Source: Saprospiraceae bacterium
GTDB lineage: Bacteria; Bacteroidota; Bacteroidia; Chitinophagales; Saprospiraceae
Direction of reading: 5' to 3'
NCBI GenBank assembly: GCA_016715465.1
Contig: JADKAA010000024.1
Span: forward strand, 930,001-994,000
DNA: 64,000 nt
Shown here: positions 1-8,152 of the stretch, piece by piece
Layout of the letters: each line of letters starts with the position of its first letter
Position numbering within the stretch: the stretch's first letter is position 1
The notes under the pieces: generated by a model
Told to the model about the DNA's origin: nothing
The model's input: only the letters and a program-made list of their open reading frames with translations
Databases searched by the model: none
Translations under genes and position numbers: made by a program

Positions 1-291
1 TTGTCCAAACTGGAAATACAAAAATACCCGTTCATTGATTTGGCCAAACATCTGAATCCTGGTGCGGCGTAGTCCTATGTCAAAAGTATTATCCTTTTCC
101 CTCCCCTGGACCATGGTCCCTTCATTGCTTTGATTGTAACGGACCCAGGTTTGATTGAGAAAAGTAAGTTGAAAAAAGTGGCTGCCATCTTCATTTAGGT
201 TGAATTTGAAGGCGTCCTTCGGTTTTTCAGTTTGGCCCTTTATTATCATTGGCATAAGGAGGGCAATAAAAAGAAGTACTTGTTTCAACAT
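1..291 (-). CDS. Porin-like outer membrane protein, N-terminal fragment
   Basis: The minus strand is open from an ATG at 289-291 to the window edge, giving 97 codons with no stop. It begins with a signal peptide (MLKQVLLFIALLMPMIIKGQ), followed by text typical of Bacteroidota porin-like barrels: a FQLTFLNQTWVRYNQ stretch, then IGLRRTRIQMFGQ and RVFLYFQFGQ, which read as the first beta strands of a phosphate-selective-porin-like barrel. It would sit in the outer membrane. The C-terminal part lies outside the window, so substrate and exact family are not visible. The exported beta-barrel assignment is fairly sure; the porin subfamily is inference. Confidence 0.7.
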   Translation of the reverse strand, partial: MLKQVLLFIALLMPMIIKGQTEKPKDAFKFNLNEDGSHFFQLTFLNQTWVRYNQSNEGTMVQGREKDNTFDIGLRRTRIQMFGQINERVFLYFQFGQ

Positions 292-488
292 AAAATATTA
301 ATGCATTAAAAATATGACCCAGGTAGAACATAGCGGAAGAGTGACATTGCCTCTTTAAACAGCACTGGGTTTGCCTTACAAAATTAGTAATTTTTAGATA
401 TTGCATTTATATATAAAACTTATATAACTGTTAAACAGCTTTTAAAAAATAACCGATGTGAAATTCCAACATCTGTAGGCAAATCAAC

Positions 489-836
489 TTACGCTATGCG
501 TTGTCCGTTTCCGGTATTTCTTTCCGGTGTCAGCAGGGTAACTTCATGATTTGGGCCAACGGCCCCCAACACCAGGCACTCACTCTGCATGTTGGCGATT
601 TGTCTTGCCGGAAAATTTACGACGGCTACAATTTGTTTCCCTATCAGGTCTTCAGGTTGGTATAATTGGGTAAGCTGAGCGGATGATTTTTTCATACCCA
701 ATGGCCCAAAATCAATCAGCAGTTTGTAAGCAGGTTTTTTGGCTTCTTTAAATATTTCTGCCTTTACAATCGTACCGGTACGCATTTCTACCTTTATAAA
801 ATCATCCCATTGCAGTGGCGGAGGTGGTTGTTGCAT
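489..836 (-). CDS. csaA: CsaA-like tRNA-binding-domain chaperone
   Basis: This 115-residue protein is a single tRNA-binding OB-fold domain of the CsaA type. Recognisable blocks are RTGTIVKAE near residue 19, AKKPAYKLLIDFGP near 32, KKSSAQLTQLY near 49 and VAVVNFPARQI near 70, all hallmarks of CsaA, a dimeric secretion-related chaperone. Length matches the family (about 110). The proline-rich N-terminus (MQQPPPPLQW) is a small extension. It stands alone, 107 bp downstream of the decarboxylase gene on the same strand, with no evidence of a shared function. The alternative is a generic tRNA-binding protein of the MetRS C-terminal type, but the short single-domain form favours CsaA. Confidence 0.88.
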   Translation of the reverse strand: MQQPPPPLQWDDFIKVEMRTGTIVKAEIFKEAKKPAYKLLIDFGPLGMKKSSAQLTQLYQPEDLIGKQIVAVVNFPARQIANMQSECLVLGAVGPNHEVTLLTPERNTGNGQRIA

Positions 837-943
837 GGATTATTGTTTTTTCATTTTACTGGATTTGTTGTCAGGTTGATACTTTTATTTCCTTGACTGC
901 CAAAGACTGGATTGAAATCCATTTTTCAGGATGTGTATGTATT

Positions 944-2368
944 TTAAGCGCGGTATTTATCTCTTTCTATATTGAGAAGATTCAGCAGCATATCAATGTC
1001 CTTTTCTGTGGTATCATAATTGGTTATACATGCCCTGATAGACAGCCTGCCGTGCACAGGATAAGTGGATACCCAGGTCTTTCCCGAGGCCACAAGCTGA
1101 TGTACCATATAAGGGATAAAATCGTCATTTATTTCAAGGAAGTTATCTGTGAAACAAATGACGGGCATGGCTGCCTGATTACAAACAGTCCATCCTGATT
1201 TTTTCAATTGCCATCGAAGATAGTCACCCATAGCAATTTGATGGCCGATTACTTCTTCATATCCTTTCCAGCCAAAGAAAAGTAAAGACAAATAAAGTTT
1301 AATACCAATGCTCCTTCGCGACCACTGGATGGAATGCGTAAATGGGTCGATGACCGGCTGCTCTGTTGCATCCTTTGGCATGTAGTCCGTGCGTATGCTG
1401 AAGGTATGGGATAAGATGGATTTGTGCCGGGTAATAAACATGCTTGTAGCCATAGGTACTGACATCCATTTATGTGCATCAAAGGTAATGGAATCAGCCA
1501 TTCCAATTCCATCGAGCCAAAGACGAGCGTCAGGATGAAGAATGGCACCACCCCCATAGGCTGCATCCGCATGAAACCATAAATTATATTGGTCTGCTAG
1601 TTTATTAAGCGCTATTAAATCATCTACCGCTCCGGTTCCGGTGGTCCCCGCGGTACCAACAACCATAAGGGGAAGTAAGTCTTCCGTTATGTCTTTTTTT
1701 AAGGCAATGGACAATTGACCGATGTCGATTTGTTGCCGTTCATTGACAGGAATGCTTCTTACGGCATCATGACCAAGACCGGTAATTCTTGCTGCTTTAT
1801 GCAAGGAGTGGTGCGCTTCCGCCGAACAATATACCACTGGCATTTGCGGCACACCCCAAAGCCCATTTACAGAAAACCGGGGTAACTTTGCATTGAGGGC
1901 ACACAACAGGGCAGTGAGATTGGATTCGGCTCCTCCTGATGTAAATACGCCATCTGCCTCCAGTGCATTATAACCAAATTTAACGGCAAATTCCCGGATT
2001 AAATAGTTCTCCACCTCCACCGCAAAAGGAGCATGACTCCAGGCGGCCAATTGGGGATTAAAGACCGCAGTGATCAAATCGGAAAGAATGCTCAGGAAAT
2101 TGGTCCTTGGATTAAATAGTCCAAAGTAAGCTGGGTGCGGTGTGTGAACGGCGAATTGTTCCAATCCTGTAAGTAAGTGGTCCAGTGCTTTTTGATCTTC
2201 AAATGGGTGACCAAAGTCAGCAATCTCTGTATAAGTCCGTATGGCATCCCGGGTTAATTCGGGAGTTACCTTTTCATTGGCAGTTGCAGCATAATAATGC
2301 TCCAGTCGCTCAATTACAAAGCTGAAAAATTGCTTGCGGGTTTCCGGCGAAAGGTTGAAGTCTGTCAT
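944..2368 (-). CDS. PLP-dependent group II amino acid decarboxylase
   Basis: This 474-residue protein matches the aromatic-L-amino-acid / glutamate decarboxylase superfamily (pyridoxal_deC). It has the substrate-side motif PHPAYFGLFNP near residue 78, the cofactor-contacting TSGGAESNLTAL near 143, HADAAYGGG near 267 and the Schiff-base lysine Lys300 in FDAHKW. It should decarboxylate an amino acid to an amine in the cytoplasm; the sequence does not settle whether the substrate is aromatic, acidic or diamino. Length agrees with the family. It stands alone: upstream lies a hairpin terminator and downstream, after 107 bp, csaA. The ATG start places the usual N-terminal helix at the beginning. 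Confidence 0.88.
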   Translation of the reverse strand: MTDFNLSPETRKQFFSFVIERLEHYYAATANEKVTPELTRDAIRTYTEIADFGHPFEDQKALDHLLTGLEQFAVHTPHPAYFGLFNPRTNFLSILSDLITAVFNPQLAAWSHAPFAVEVENYLIREFAVKFGYNALEADGVFTSGGAESNLTALLCALNAKLPRFSVNGLWGVPQMPVVYCSAEAHHSLHKAARITGLGHDAVRSIPVNERQQIDIGQLSIALKKDITEDLLPLMVVGTAGTTGTGAVDDLIALNKLADQYNLWFHADAAYGGGAILHPDARLWLDGIGMADSITFDAHKWMSVPMATSMFITRHKSILSHTFSIRTDYMPKDATEQPVIDPFTHSIQWSRRSIGIKLYLSLLFFGWKGYEEVIGHQIAMGDYLRWQLKKSGWTVCNQAAMPVICFTDNFLEINDDFIPYMVHQLVASGKTWVSTYPVHGRLSIRACITNYDTTEKDIDMLLNLLNIERDKYRA

Positions 2369-2520
2369 GGCATTGCATAGGTAAATATTTTTTTCTACGC
2401 ATCCAAGTGCAGGCTATAAAAGAATATTAAATTTTGTATTAGAAGATCATAATAAAGCCGAAAATACCTGTGCAAATACAAATTGGCATGTTGTTCAAAC
2501 CAGGTATTGCCTTTAAAGTA

Positions 2521-2567
2521 AAAATCATGGCACCCCTACAGCACTGCCATAGATTTGCCATGATTTT
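2521..2567 (-). terminator. Hairpin terminator after the SnoaL-like lipoprotein gene
   Basis: AAAATCATGGCA at 2521-2532 is perfectly complementary to TGCCATGATTTT at 2556-2567, giving a 12-bp stem with a 23-nt loop. T-runs flank both sides (GATTTTTAC on the minus strand, GATTTTTTG on the plus strand). It lies about 90 bp after the stop of the lipoprotein gene and before the decarboxylase gene, so it probably ends lipoprotein transcription; it could act in both directions. Confidence 0.6.
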
Positions 2568-2659
2568 TTGTAGTGTCAATTAATCCCCGGTTTAAGTATT
2601 TGTGAAATCTGGGAATACCCGGAAATAACTTAACGCGAAAAGCCGGAATTTTTACTTCT

Positions 2660-3208
2660 CTAACCTTTTTTGGCAGGCATAGCCGCATTGATGCTGGCCC
2701 TGTCCACATACTGGATAACTAGGTCAATTTTGCCATTCGCATCGAAATGCTGGTCGGTATGAATCCACTGGATCATGGTTTTGCCGTTTTTGTACTTTGC
2801 TTCCGTTCGGTACCAGCATAGTAGCCAGTCACCCGGAGCCTGATATTCGTTGGCTGGGGTATTTACTTTCACCGGCAACCAAATATCTCCGGTAAAGGAA
2901 ATGGTTTCGATGACCTCGGTCCTTCTCTTTGTCCAGTAATCCATGATGGCTTGTTTGCCTACCAGACTGTCGCCGTTGTTCCATCGATACATGGCATTGT
3001 CGGCAAAGGCCTCCATCCATTTAGCTACATCCCCGGATGACAGTGCATTAAGGCCGGCCTTTCCTATTTCAATGTATTTGGCATCGCCAATTTCTGCCGG
3101 AGCCATGGCAGCAGGAGTTTTTTCTTCAGGGGCAGGTTCAGCGGGTTCTGCATTTTTACACGACCATACACATCCCAGTAACAGGGCAAAAGAAATGAAT
3201 TTCCACAT
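2660..3208 (-). CDS. SnoaL/NTF2-like domain lipoprotein
   Basis: The protein has 182 residues. The N-terminus is a lipoprotein signal peptide ending in a VWSC lipobox (Cys17), followed by a Pro/Ala/Glu-rich linker to about residue 37. The rest resembles a SnoaL-like (NTF2-fold) domain: an alpha-helical start (YIEIGKAGLNALSSGD), the typical WMEAFADNAMYRWNNGDSLVG block and a terminal beta sheet rich in Trp and Tyr. SnoaL-like domains are small ligand-binding or catalytic cups; no catalytic residues can be named here, so function is unknown. It is monocistronic, with a hairpin terminator downstream. Membrane anchoring on the periplasmic side or outer membrane is inferred from the lipobox. Confidence 0.75.
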   Translation of the reverse strand: MWKFISFALLLGCVWSCKNAEPAEPAPEEKTPAAMAPAEIGDAKYIEIGKAGLNALSSGDVAKWMEAFADNAMYRWNNGDSLVGKQAIMDYWTKRRTEVIETISFTGDIWLPVKVNTPANEYQAPGDWLLCWYRTEAKYKNGKTMIQWIHTDQHFDANGKIDLVIQYVDRASINAAMPAKKG

Positions 3209-3472
3209 AATTGTAAAGTTTAAAGGGTTATTAAAATAAAATATTGCACTTTATCGAAAAAAAGAATAATCACTTTACAAATGGTCTGTTTATCAAAAGT
3301 AAATATTAATTATTACATGAAATATATTTTTTTGACAAAAACTTCATTTTATCCCGGTTTGTGTAGTCTGATGGCGTTTCAAATGGTATTTAGAGCACAG
3401 TGAATTTATTACAGACGAAACTTTGCGCATTCATCGGAGCCTTAATATTTGGCTTTAAAAATGGTTCGATAT

Positions 3473-4585
3473 TTAACCAGCCATCCGTGAATTTTCTTTA
3501 AGCAGCTCCTTGTGCAGCTCCTTCCAATAAGCAAAGAAAGAAGGATAATAAGTGGTTAGCTTATCAGATATCCAAGCCCGGCTTTCCTCCTGACCGCGGT
3601 AATGTGTATTGAAAGGGTGTTCCTTGAAAATTATCTTTCCGGGTTTGTACAATTGCAACAAGGCATCGAATTCACCGACAAACAATTGAAGATCCGGTAT
3701 ATTGTTTCCTAGGGCGAGCGCAAATTGAAGACAGTGTTTGGATATGGGGTATTTTTGGAAAAAAGAAGGTTCCAGCAGTAAAATGCGATTGGCCGTTGTG
3801 CCTGCATGCCATTTTGGATCAAGATTATAGTAATTATACAAGAGAGTAGGCTTTGTGGGATCAAGGTGAATATTGGAAGGTGTTGGCAACTCTGTTTTCC
3901 CTTCGAAATGGGTCACCTCTTTTAATATTTCGGGTATGGCAGCTGACTGCAAATATTCCACAGGTTTATCCAGATAGGTGTTTTTCTGTGGACTATGCGT
4001 GAACTTACTGATGTTTTCCTGGTTTGCGTAGTATTTTTTCGAACTGTTGCTACCTGCCACCCAATGCCAGCTGCATACATTGCTTGCCCAATCCCCATCC
4101 AGCAAATGGTAGTACATCCATTGTGCCGGATTTTTCCAATGAGACCTTCCCATGTTACAAGCCAATGAGGCTACATACATACGGCAATGGTTGTGCATAT
4201 ACCCTGTTCGTAAAAAATCCTGAATGGCTTCATCAATGCCATTTATGCCTGTTTTCCCTTCTGCAATGGCGCGGGGCAGGCCATAATTTTCAACGGGGTG
4301 CTGCCTTTGTTTGAGGTCCTCATCTAAATTTTTTAATTGTCCCACCCGTTGGAAGTAATCCCGCCAGGCCAATTCTTTAACCAAAACCTCCATATGGCCC
4401 AGGGTGTAATTTTTGGAAACCAAATGGAGCAAAACCTGCCGGGTACTGATTACTCCCCTGGATATATATGGCGAAAGATAAGTAACAGCGCCGTCCGTAT
4501 AGTTTCGTGTTGAGCCGTAGGCTCTTGGATTCACTTCATCCAGACGCTGCAGGATTTGATCTAAAGAGGCAGGAAAATCAATCAC
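3473..4585 (-). CDS. Cryptochrome/photolyase-type FAD-binding domain protein lacking the antenna domain
   Basis: The first ~230 of 370 residues match the alpha-helical FAD-binding domain of the photolyase/cryptochrome family: a TYLSPYISRGVIS entry, WRDYFQRVG near residue 93, MHNHCRMYVASL near 150, then the NPAQWMYYHLLDGDWASN and CSWHWVAGS blocks that line the FAD pocket. The N-terminal alpha/beta photolyase domain that carries the antenna pigment is absent: the protein starts almost directly at the FAD domain. Residues ~235-370 form an extra C-terminal domain I cannot assign (it contains LLEPSFFQKYPISKH and FKEHPFNTHYRGQ). It lies in an apparent operon with a DUF2805 protein (5-bp gap) and a flavin reductase. 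A flavin-based photoreceptor or repair role is inference. Confidence 0.85.
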   Translation of the reverse strand: MIDFPASLDQILQRLDEVNPRAYGSTRNYTDGAVTYLSPYISRGVISTRQVLLHLVSKNYTLGHMEVLVKELAWRDYFQRVGQLKNLDEDLKQRQHPVENYGLPRAIAEGKTGINGIDEAIQDFLRTGYMHNHCRMYVASLACNMGRSHWKNPAQWMYYHLLDGDWASNVCSWHWVAGSNSSKKYYANQENISKFTHSPQKNTYLDKPVEYLQSAAIPEILKEVTHFEGKTELPTPSNIHLDPTKPTLLYNYYNLDPKWHAGTTANRILLLEPSFFQKYPISKHCLQFALALGNNIPDLQLFVGEFDALLQLYKPGKIIFKEHPFNTHYRGQEESRAWISDKLTTYYPSFFAYWKELHKELLKENSRMAG

Positions 4586-4590
4586 CTCCC

Positions 4591-4851
4591 TTATATTTTA
4601 TTCATACTTATGGCTTTCTGCCGGGAACATTTGAACCTTGTGATTTCCGGATTCCTTTTATGCAGATATTTTTTGCTGATGCCCGTGGTAACGCGTTTCC
4701 TCCACAAAATAAAACTATTGCGTCTTAGTTTTTTCCTCATCAGCGCAATTACTTCTGTCTCGGTCAACTTAAATTGATTGGTAATGGCTTCAAAGGGTGT
4801 GCGATCTTCCCACGCCATTTCTATGATTCGATCTATATCTGATTCGGTCAT
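4591..4851 (-). CDS. DUF2805 / TIGR03643 family small protein
   Basis: This 86-residue basic protein has a helix-turn-helix-like first half (IDRIIEMAWEDRTPFEAI, then LTETEVIALMRKKL) and a Lys/Arg-rich second half (WRKRVTTGISKKYLHKR). These features match the DUF2805/TIGR03643 family of Bacteroidota and Proteobacteria, whose members often neighbour photolyase/cryptochrome genes. Its start overlaps the stop of the flavin reductase gene by 4 bp (ATGA), and its stop is 5 bp before the FAD-domain gene, so the three are almost certainly co-transcribed and translationally coupled. Biochemical function is unknown; the charge pattern would suit nucleic-acid contact. Confidence 0.8.
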   Translation of the reverse strand: MTESDIDRIIEMAWEDRTPFEAITNQFKLTETEVIALMRKKLRRNSFILWRKRVTTGISKKYLHKRNPEITRFKCSRQKAISMNKI

Positions 4852-5321
4852 GTTTTTATAATACCTTTTTCTCCTAAAATACGTGTGGTCAGTATATCAT
4901 CCCTCAGTCCGGTATATTTGAGGACATTAAATAAGTGCAGGATGTGGTCGCCGGTTGTCATGGTATTTTCTTTTTCCAAAAGCAACAGCGCAGCACAATC
5001 GCGCAATACATCCATGCCCTGCCATTTTTGTAACAGATTATTTTTATGCAACCAATTGTGTTTATTCAGCTGAAAGCCCGATTTTTTACCGAGGTGTCTT
5101 ACCAGCGCATGCTGGTCGGCAGCCAGCAATTGCAGGATGGCCAATGAACTGTCCTTCAGAAAATCCAGCGTTTGGGTATTTTCATATATGGCAACGGCAT
5201 ACTTTTTTGGCTGCAAGCTCACGGCAGATACATAGGTGCAAATATTCATATTAACCTGTCCGTTCCGATAGGTAGCCAGGCTGTAAACCGCCAGGACAGG
5301 CAAATTCCAGGGTCGTTTCAT
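4848..5321 (-). CDS. Flavin reductase-like FMN-binding protein
   Basis: This 157-residue protein resembles the flavin reductase-like domain: an N-terminal PWNLPVLAVYSLAT strand, NMNICTYVSAVSLQPKKYAVAI (FMN-phosphate loop region, residues ~24-45), and a conserved HLFNVLKYTGLRDDILTTRI terminus. Such proteins bind FMN and reduce free flavin with NAD(P)H, or act as flavin-binding partners of oxygenases. It is first in the operon with the DUF2805 and photolyase-like genes, overlapping the former by 4 bp. A role in supplying or reducing flavin for the FAD-domain protein is an attractive inference but is not shown by sequence. Confidence 0.8.
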   Translation of the reverse strand: MKRPWNLPVLAVYSLATYRNGQVNMNICTYVSAVSLQPKKYAVAIYENTQTLDFLKDSSLAILQLLAADQHALVRHLGKKSGFQLNKHNWLHKNNLLQKWQGMDVLRDCAALLLLEKENTMTTGDHILHLFNVLKYTGLRDDILTTRILGEKGIIKT

Positions 5322-5684
5322 TTGGACCTAAAAATTAATCCAGAACAAGTCAAATTATATGAGGGCAAGAATCGATGGCACATTTAGATTTTTTTCTTCT
5401 ATTTACGATATTTAAAAACGCGCGAAACAATTGGGATAAAACGCCTTTCACATGAAACTAACAACGATGGCCAATCCGGGTTCACCCCCGCATCAACTTA
5501 TTTTTTATCGAATTATAGGCGTACGCCATCTGAGTAACCGTAAATGGCTAATTTTATGGTTAGAGTTGCATGCCTGAAGTGAATGTGGAAATAAGAAAAA
5601 TGAGTTTTAGGTAACGTTATATTTGCTTTGTTTTTGCAGTAATTTGAGATTTTTGTTCAAATAATACGCGTAAAATCTGAATTT
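5322..5684 (+). promoter_or_regulatory. 363-bp divergent intergenic region with a -7-like element
   Basis: This gene-free stretch separates the minus-strand flavin operon from the plus-strand hydrolase. TATATTTG at 5618-5625 fits the Bacteroidota -7 consensus TAnnTTTG and lies 59 bp before the hydrolase ATG. No TTG lies at the expected -33 spacing, so the match is partial. No other gene, repeat or clear hairpin was seen. Confidence 0.35.
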
Positions 5685-6392
5685 ATGAAGGACATCCTGC
5701 TCTTACATGGTGCCCTGGGAGATGTTTCCCAACTTTATGAACTTGGGGAACATCTGAACCCATCGTACAAAGTGCATATCCTGGATTTCAGTGGTCATGG
5801 TAAAAATGGGTATGACGGGCCGCTGGATATGGAGATTTTAGTACGGGATATAAAAGTCTATCTCGATGGGCACGGCTTACAATCTGTGTATGTTTTTGGT
5901 TATAGCATGGGGGGATATGCGGCATTAAAATTCGCTCTTTTGGAACCCGACCGAATTGCAGGCCTGTTTACGTATGGCACCAAATTTAACTGGGAGCGTG
6001 AAGCCGCCATGAAAGAAATTAGCATGCTGGATGCCGAGGTGATGGAGCAGAAAATTCCAGCTTTTGCCGAACAACTGAAACTAAGACATATTGGCCGTGG
6101 ATGGAGGTCACTGCTGGAGGGAACTGCCGGCATTATGCTGGGACTTGCAGATGGAGACGCCCTTACTGATGAAGAAATTTCCTGCATCTCCACACCCGTT
6201 TGTATAGGGTGGGGTACGAAGGACAGGATGGTGAGCCTTGAGGAATCTGCCCATGTGGCAGGTGTTTTACCGCTTGGACGATTGCTCGAACTGGAAGCCC
6301 AGCCGCATCCTCTGGACAAAGTTGACATAAAAGTGCTGGCCGACATGTTGGAACGATTTCTGGCTAATCCACCGGATATTTATACAGCATAG
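5685..6392 (+). CDS. Alpha/beta-fold hydrolase
   Basis: A compact 235-residue alpha/beta hydrolase with no signal peptide, so cytoplasmic. It has the oxyanion-hole HGALGD near residue 8, the nucleophile elbow GYSMGG near residue 72, the acid Asp in GTKDRMVS near 190 and the catalytic His in QPHPLDK near 209, so the triad is complete. Substrate cannot be told from sequence; the closest resemblance is to small esterase/thioesterase or MenH-like hydrolases. A MarR regulator gene follows 98 bp downstream on the same strand with its own -7-like element, so shared transcription is possible but not required. Confidence 0.85.
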   Translation: MKDILLLHGALGDVSQLYELGEHLNPSYKVHILDFSGHGKNGYDGPLDMEILVRDIKVYLDGHGLQSVYVFGYSMGGYAALKFALLEPDRIAGLFTYGTKFNWEREAAMKEISMLDAEVMEQKIPAFAEQLKLRHIGRGWRSLLEGTAGIMLGLADGDALTDEEISCISTPVCIGWGTKDRMVSLEESAHVAGVLPLGRLLELEAQPHPLDKVDIKVLADMLERFLANPPDIYTA

Positions 6393-6461
6393 CGATTGGA
6401 CATTTTCCAGGTGTTTTGAGTTCGGCCTGCATGGCCATGCAGGAAATGAAGGTATTTTCAC

Positions 6462-6469
6462 TATATTTG
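6462..6469 (+). promoter_or_regulatory. -7 promoter element upstream of the MarR gene
   Basis: TATATTTG matches TAnnTTTG and ends 21 bp before the ATG at 6491. It supports that ATG over an upstream in-frame ATG at 6416, which would lie ahead of the promoter. No convincing -33 TTG is present. Confidence 0.4.
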
Positions 6470-6490
6470 CCCATAAGACGTAATCCTTGC

Positions 6491-6931
6491 ATGAACATAC
6501 AGCAACTCATAAAGCAGAGTAAGTTTGAGTCGCCTCAGCAAATGGCATATATCAACCTCGTATATACCTATTACTATTTTCATGAAAAACACTGTGCCCT
6601 GCTCAAACCCCACGGCATATTGCCCCAACATTACAATGTGTTGAAGATTGTAAAAGGCCGTCACCCAAATCCCGTCACTCCATCACACATTCTGGATGTA
6701 ATGCTGGACAAAAAGAGAGACCTTACCCGTCTCGTGGACAAACTGGTTGATCTCGGCCTGCTCAACAGATCCCAGAGTCCAGAGAACAAACGGTACATCC
6801 ACATTTCACTTAGCGAGACCGGCCTTGAGCTCACATTAAAGATGGAAGCAGAATTAAAAACGCAATTGGTACACTACTTGGATTCCAATGATTCCATCTT
6901 ACTCAGCGACTTGCTGGATAGAATGAGGTAA
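6491..6931 (+). CDS. MarR-family transcriptional regulator
   Basis: The 146-residue product from the ATG at 6491 has the MarR winged-helix pattern: an N-terminal dimerisation helix (YINLVYTYYYFHEKH), the first HTH helices (HYNVLKIVKGRHP then TPSHILDVMLDKKRDLTRLVDKL) and the wing (GLLNRSQSPENKRYIHIS), followed by a long C-terminal helix with an acidic/leucine pattern. An upstream in-frame start at 6416 would add 25 atypical residues and place the start before a -7-like element, so I reject it. MarR proteins repress nearby transporters or detoxification genes; the MFS gene 39 bp downstream on the same strand is the obvious target candidate (inference). Confidence 0.88.
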   Translation: MNIQQLIKQSKFESPQQMAYINLVYTYYYFHEKHCALLKPHGILPQHYNVLKIVKGRHPNPVTPSHILDVMLDKKRDLTRLVDKLVDLGLLNRSQSPENKRYIHISLSETGLELTLKMEAELKTQLVHYLDSNDSILLSDLLDRMR

Positions 6932-6970
6932 TCACATCCTATAGAATACAAGACACACAGATTTTCCATC

Positions 6971-8152
6971 GTGAAGTACTTCAGACATCTAGGCATATTT
7001 TTTACGCATCGGCAAAGTATAGCGGTTGGGTCTGCTTTTATTTTACTGGGTATAATGTTTGGTACCTGGGCTACTTTTATTCCCTATGTCAAAGGTAAAT
7101 TTTCCCTGGATGATGCGCAGCTGGGTTTAATGTTGCTGGCATTTCCTGTAGGTGCAGCCCTATTCAACCCTATCTCTGCATGGATCATCCGCAAGGTGGG
7201 TATGAAAAAAACCACATTTTATGGCATGATTGCGGTGTCTGTGGTCTATACACTGCCATTAAACCTGCCCTCCCCCGCATGGGTAGCCTTTGGCCTCTGT
7301 CTAACAGGTATGTCCATAGCCGTGCTGAATGTGGCAATGAATACCTGTACCTCAGTCATTGAACAAAATGAAGGCATCCATACGATGTCCACTTCCCATG
7401 GACTTTTCAGTGTGGGCCTGATGTTGGGCAGTTTGGTGGCGAGTGTGAGTTATGGCTTTGGTGTCGATCCATCCAGGCACATGATTTGCGCTGCGGTGAT
7501 GGGTATTTTGCTGGCTTTGCTGGCGCGTCCGGTTTTAATGTCGATAATGGACCGGCCTGCCCCAACTTCCACGGGGCACCAGCAAAAGGGGCATACTGAC
7601 AAAAAAGGCATTTGGCGTGGAATAATATTGATGGTTGTTTTGAGTGTTTGCAGCAATTTTACAGAAGGAACCATGGCCGACTGGACAGCGGTTTATATGA
7701 AGGAAGTGGTTGGTTCCTCTGCCTATCTTATTGGATGGGGGCTTGCAGGTTATTCCATGTGCATGGCCATAGGCAGGATGATGGGTGACGGCATTGTGCC
7801 TTTGTTTGGAGCCCGGAGGGTGTTGGGCATGGGAGCCGCCATGGTATTTGCAGGGATAGGCATTGCCCTCATTTGGCCGGTTACCATAATAAGCATCCTG
7901 GGTTTTTCGTTGGTTGGTTTTGGGGTTTCGTTTTCTTCTCCCATCCTGTATGGAAGTTCATCCAGGATTCCGGGCTATAGTGAGGGTAAAGGACTGGCCA
8001 TTCTCAACTCATTTGGCATGATCGGATTTTTGGTAGGTCCGGTAATCATCGGTTTCATTAGCAGGGCATTTAGCCTGCAGCTCGCATTTTGCATGATCCT
8101 GGTTTTGGCTGTCATATGGGGAACCTTAAGCCGCAAGGTGAAGTTATACTAA
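6971..8152 (+). CDS. MFS transporter (YbjJ/FucP-like)
   Basis: A 393-residue inner-membrane protein with about 12 hydrophobic segments and the major facilitator signature between helices 2 and 3 (NPISAWIIRKVGMKKTT). The pattern GTWATFIPYVKGKFSLDDAQLG near the start and SSRIPGYSEGKGLAILNSFG in the second half are typical of the YbjJ/fucose-permease-like branch. The start is GTG at 6971, which leaves the first transmembrane segment intact. It follows the MarR gene by 39 bp and is likely regulated by it. Substrate is unknown; sugar or drug export/import are both possible. Confidence 0.88.
   Translation: MKYFRHLGIFFTHRQSIAVGSAFILLGIMFGTWATFIPYVKGKFSLDDAQLGLMLLAFPVGAALFNPISAWIIRKVGMKKTTFYGMIAVSVVYTLPLNLPSPAWVAFGLCLTGMSIAVLNVAMNTCTSVIEQNEGIHTMSTSHGLFSVGLMLGSLVASVSYGFGVDPSRHMICAAVMGILLALLARPVLMSIMDRPAPTSTGHQQKGHTDKKGIWRGIILMVVLSVCSNFTEGTMADWTAVYMKEVVGSSAYLIGWGLAGYSMCMAIGRMMGDGIVPLFGARRVLGMGAAMVFAGIGIALIWPVTIISILGFSLVGFGVSFSSPILYGSSSRIPGYSEGKGLAILNSFGMIGFLVGPVIIGFISRAFSLQLAFCMILVLAVIWGTLSRKVKLY

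Noticed and set aside
3463..3475. TGGTTCGATA as a tRNA T-loop
   Set aside because: No acceptor stem, anticodon arm or CCA-side pairing could be found around it.
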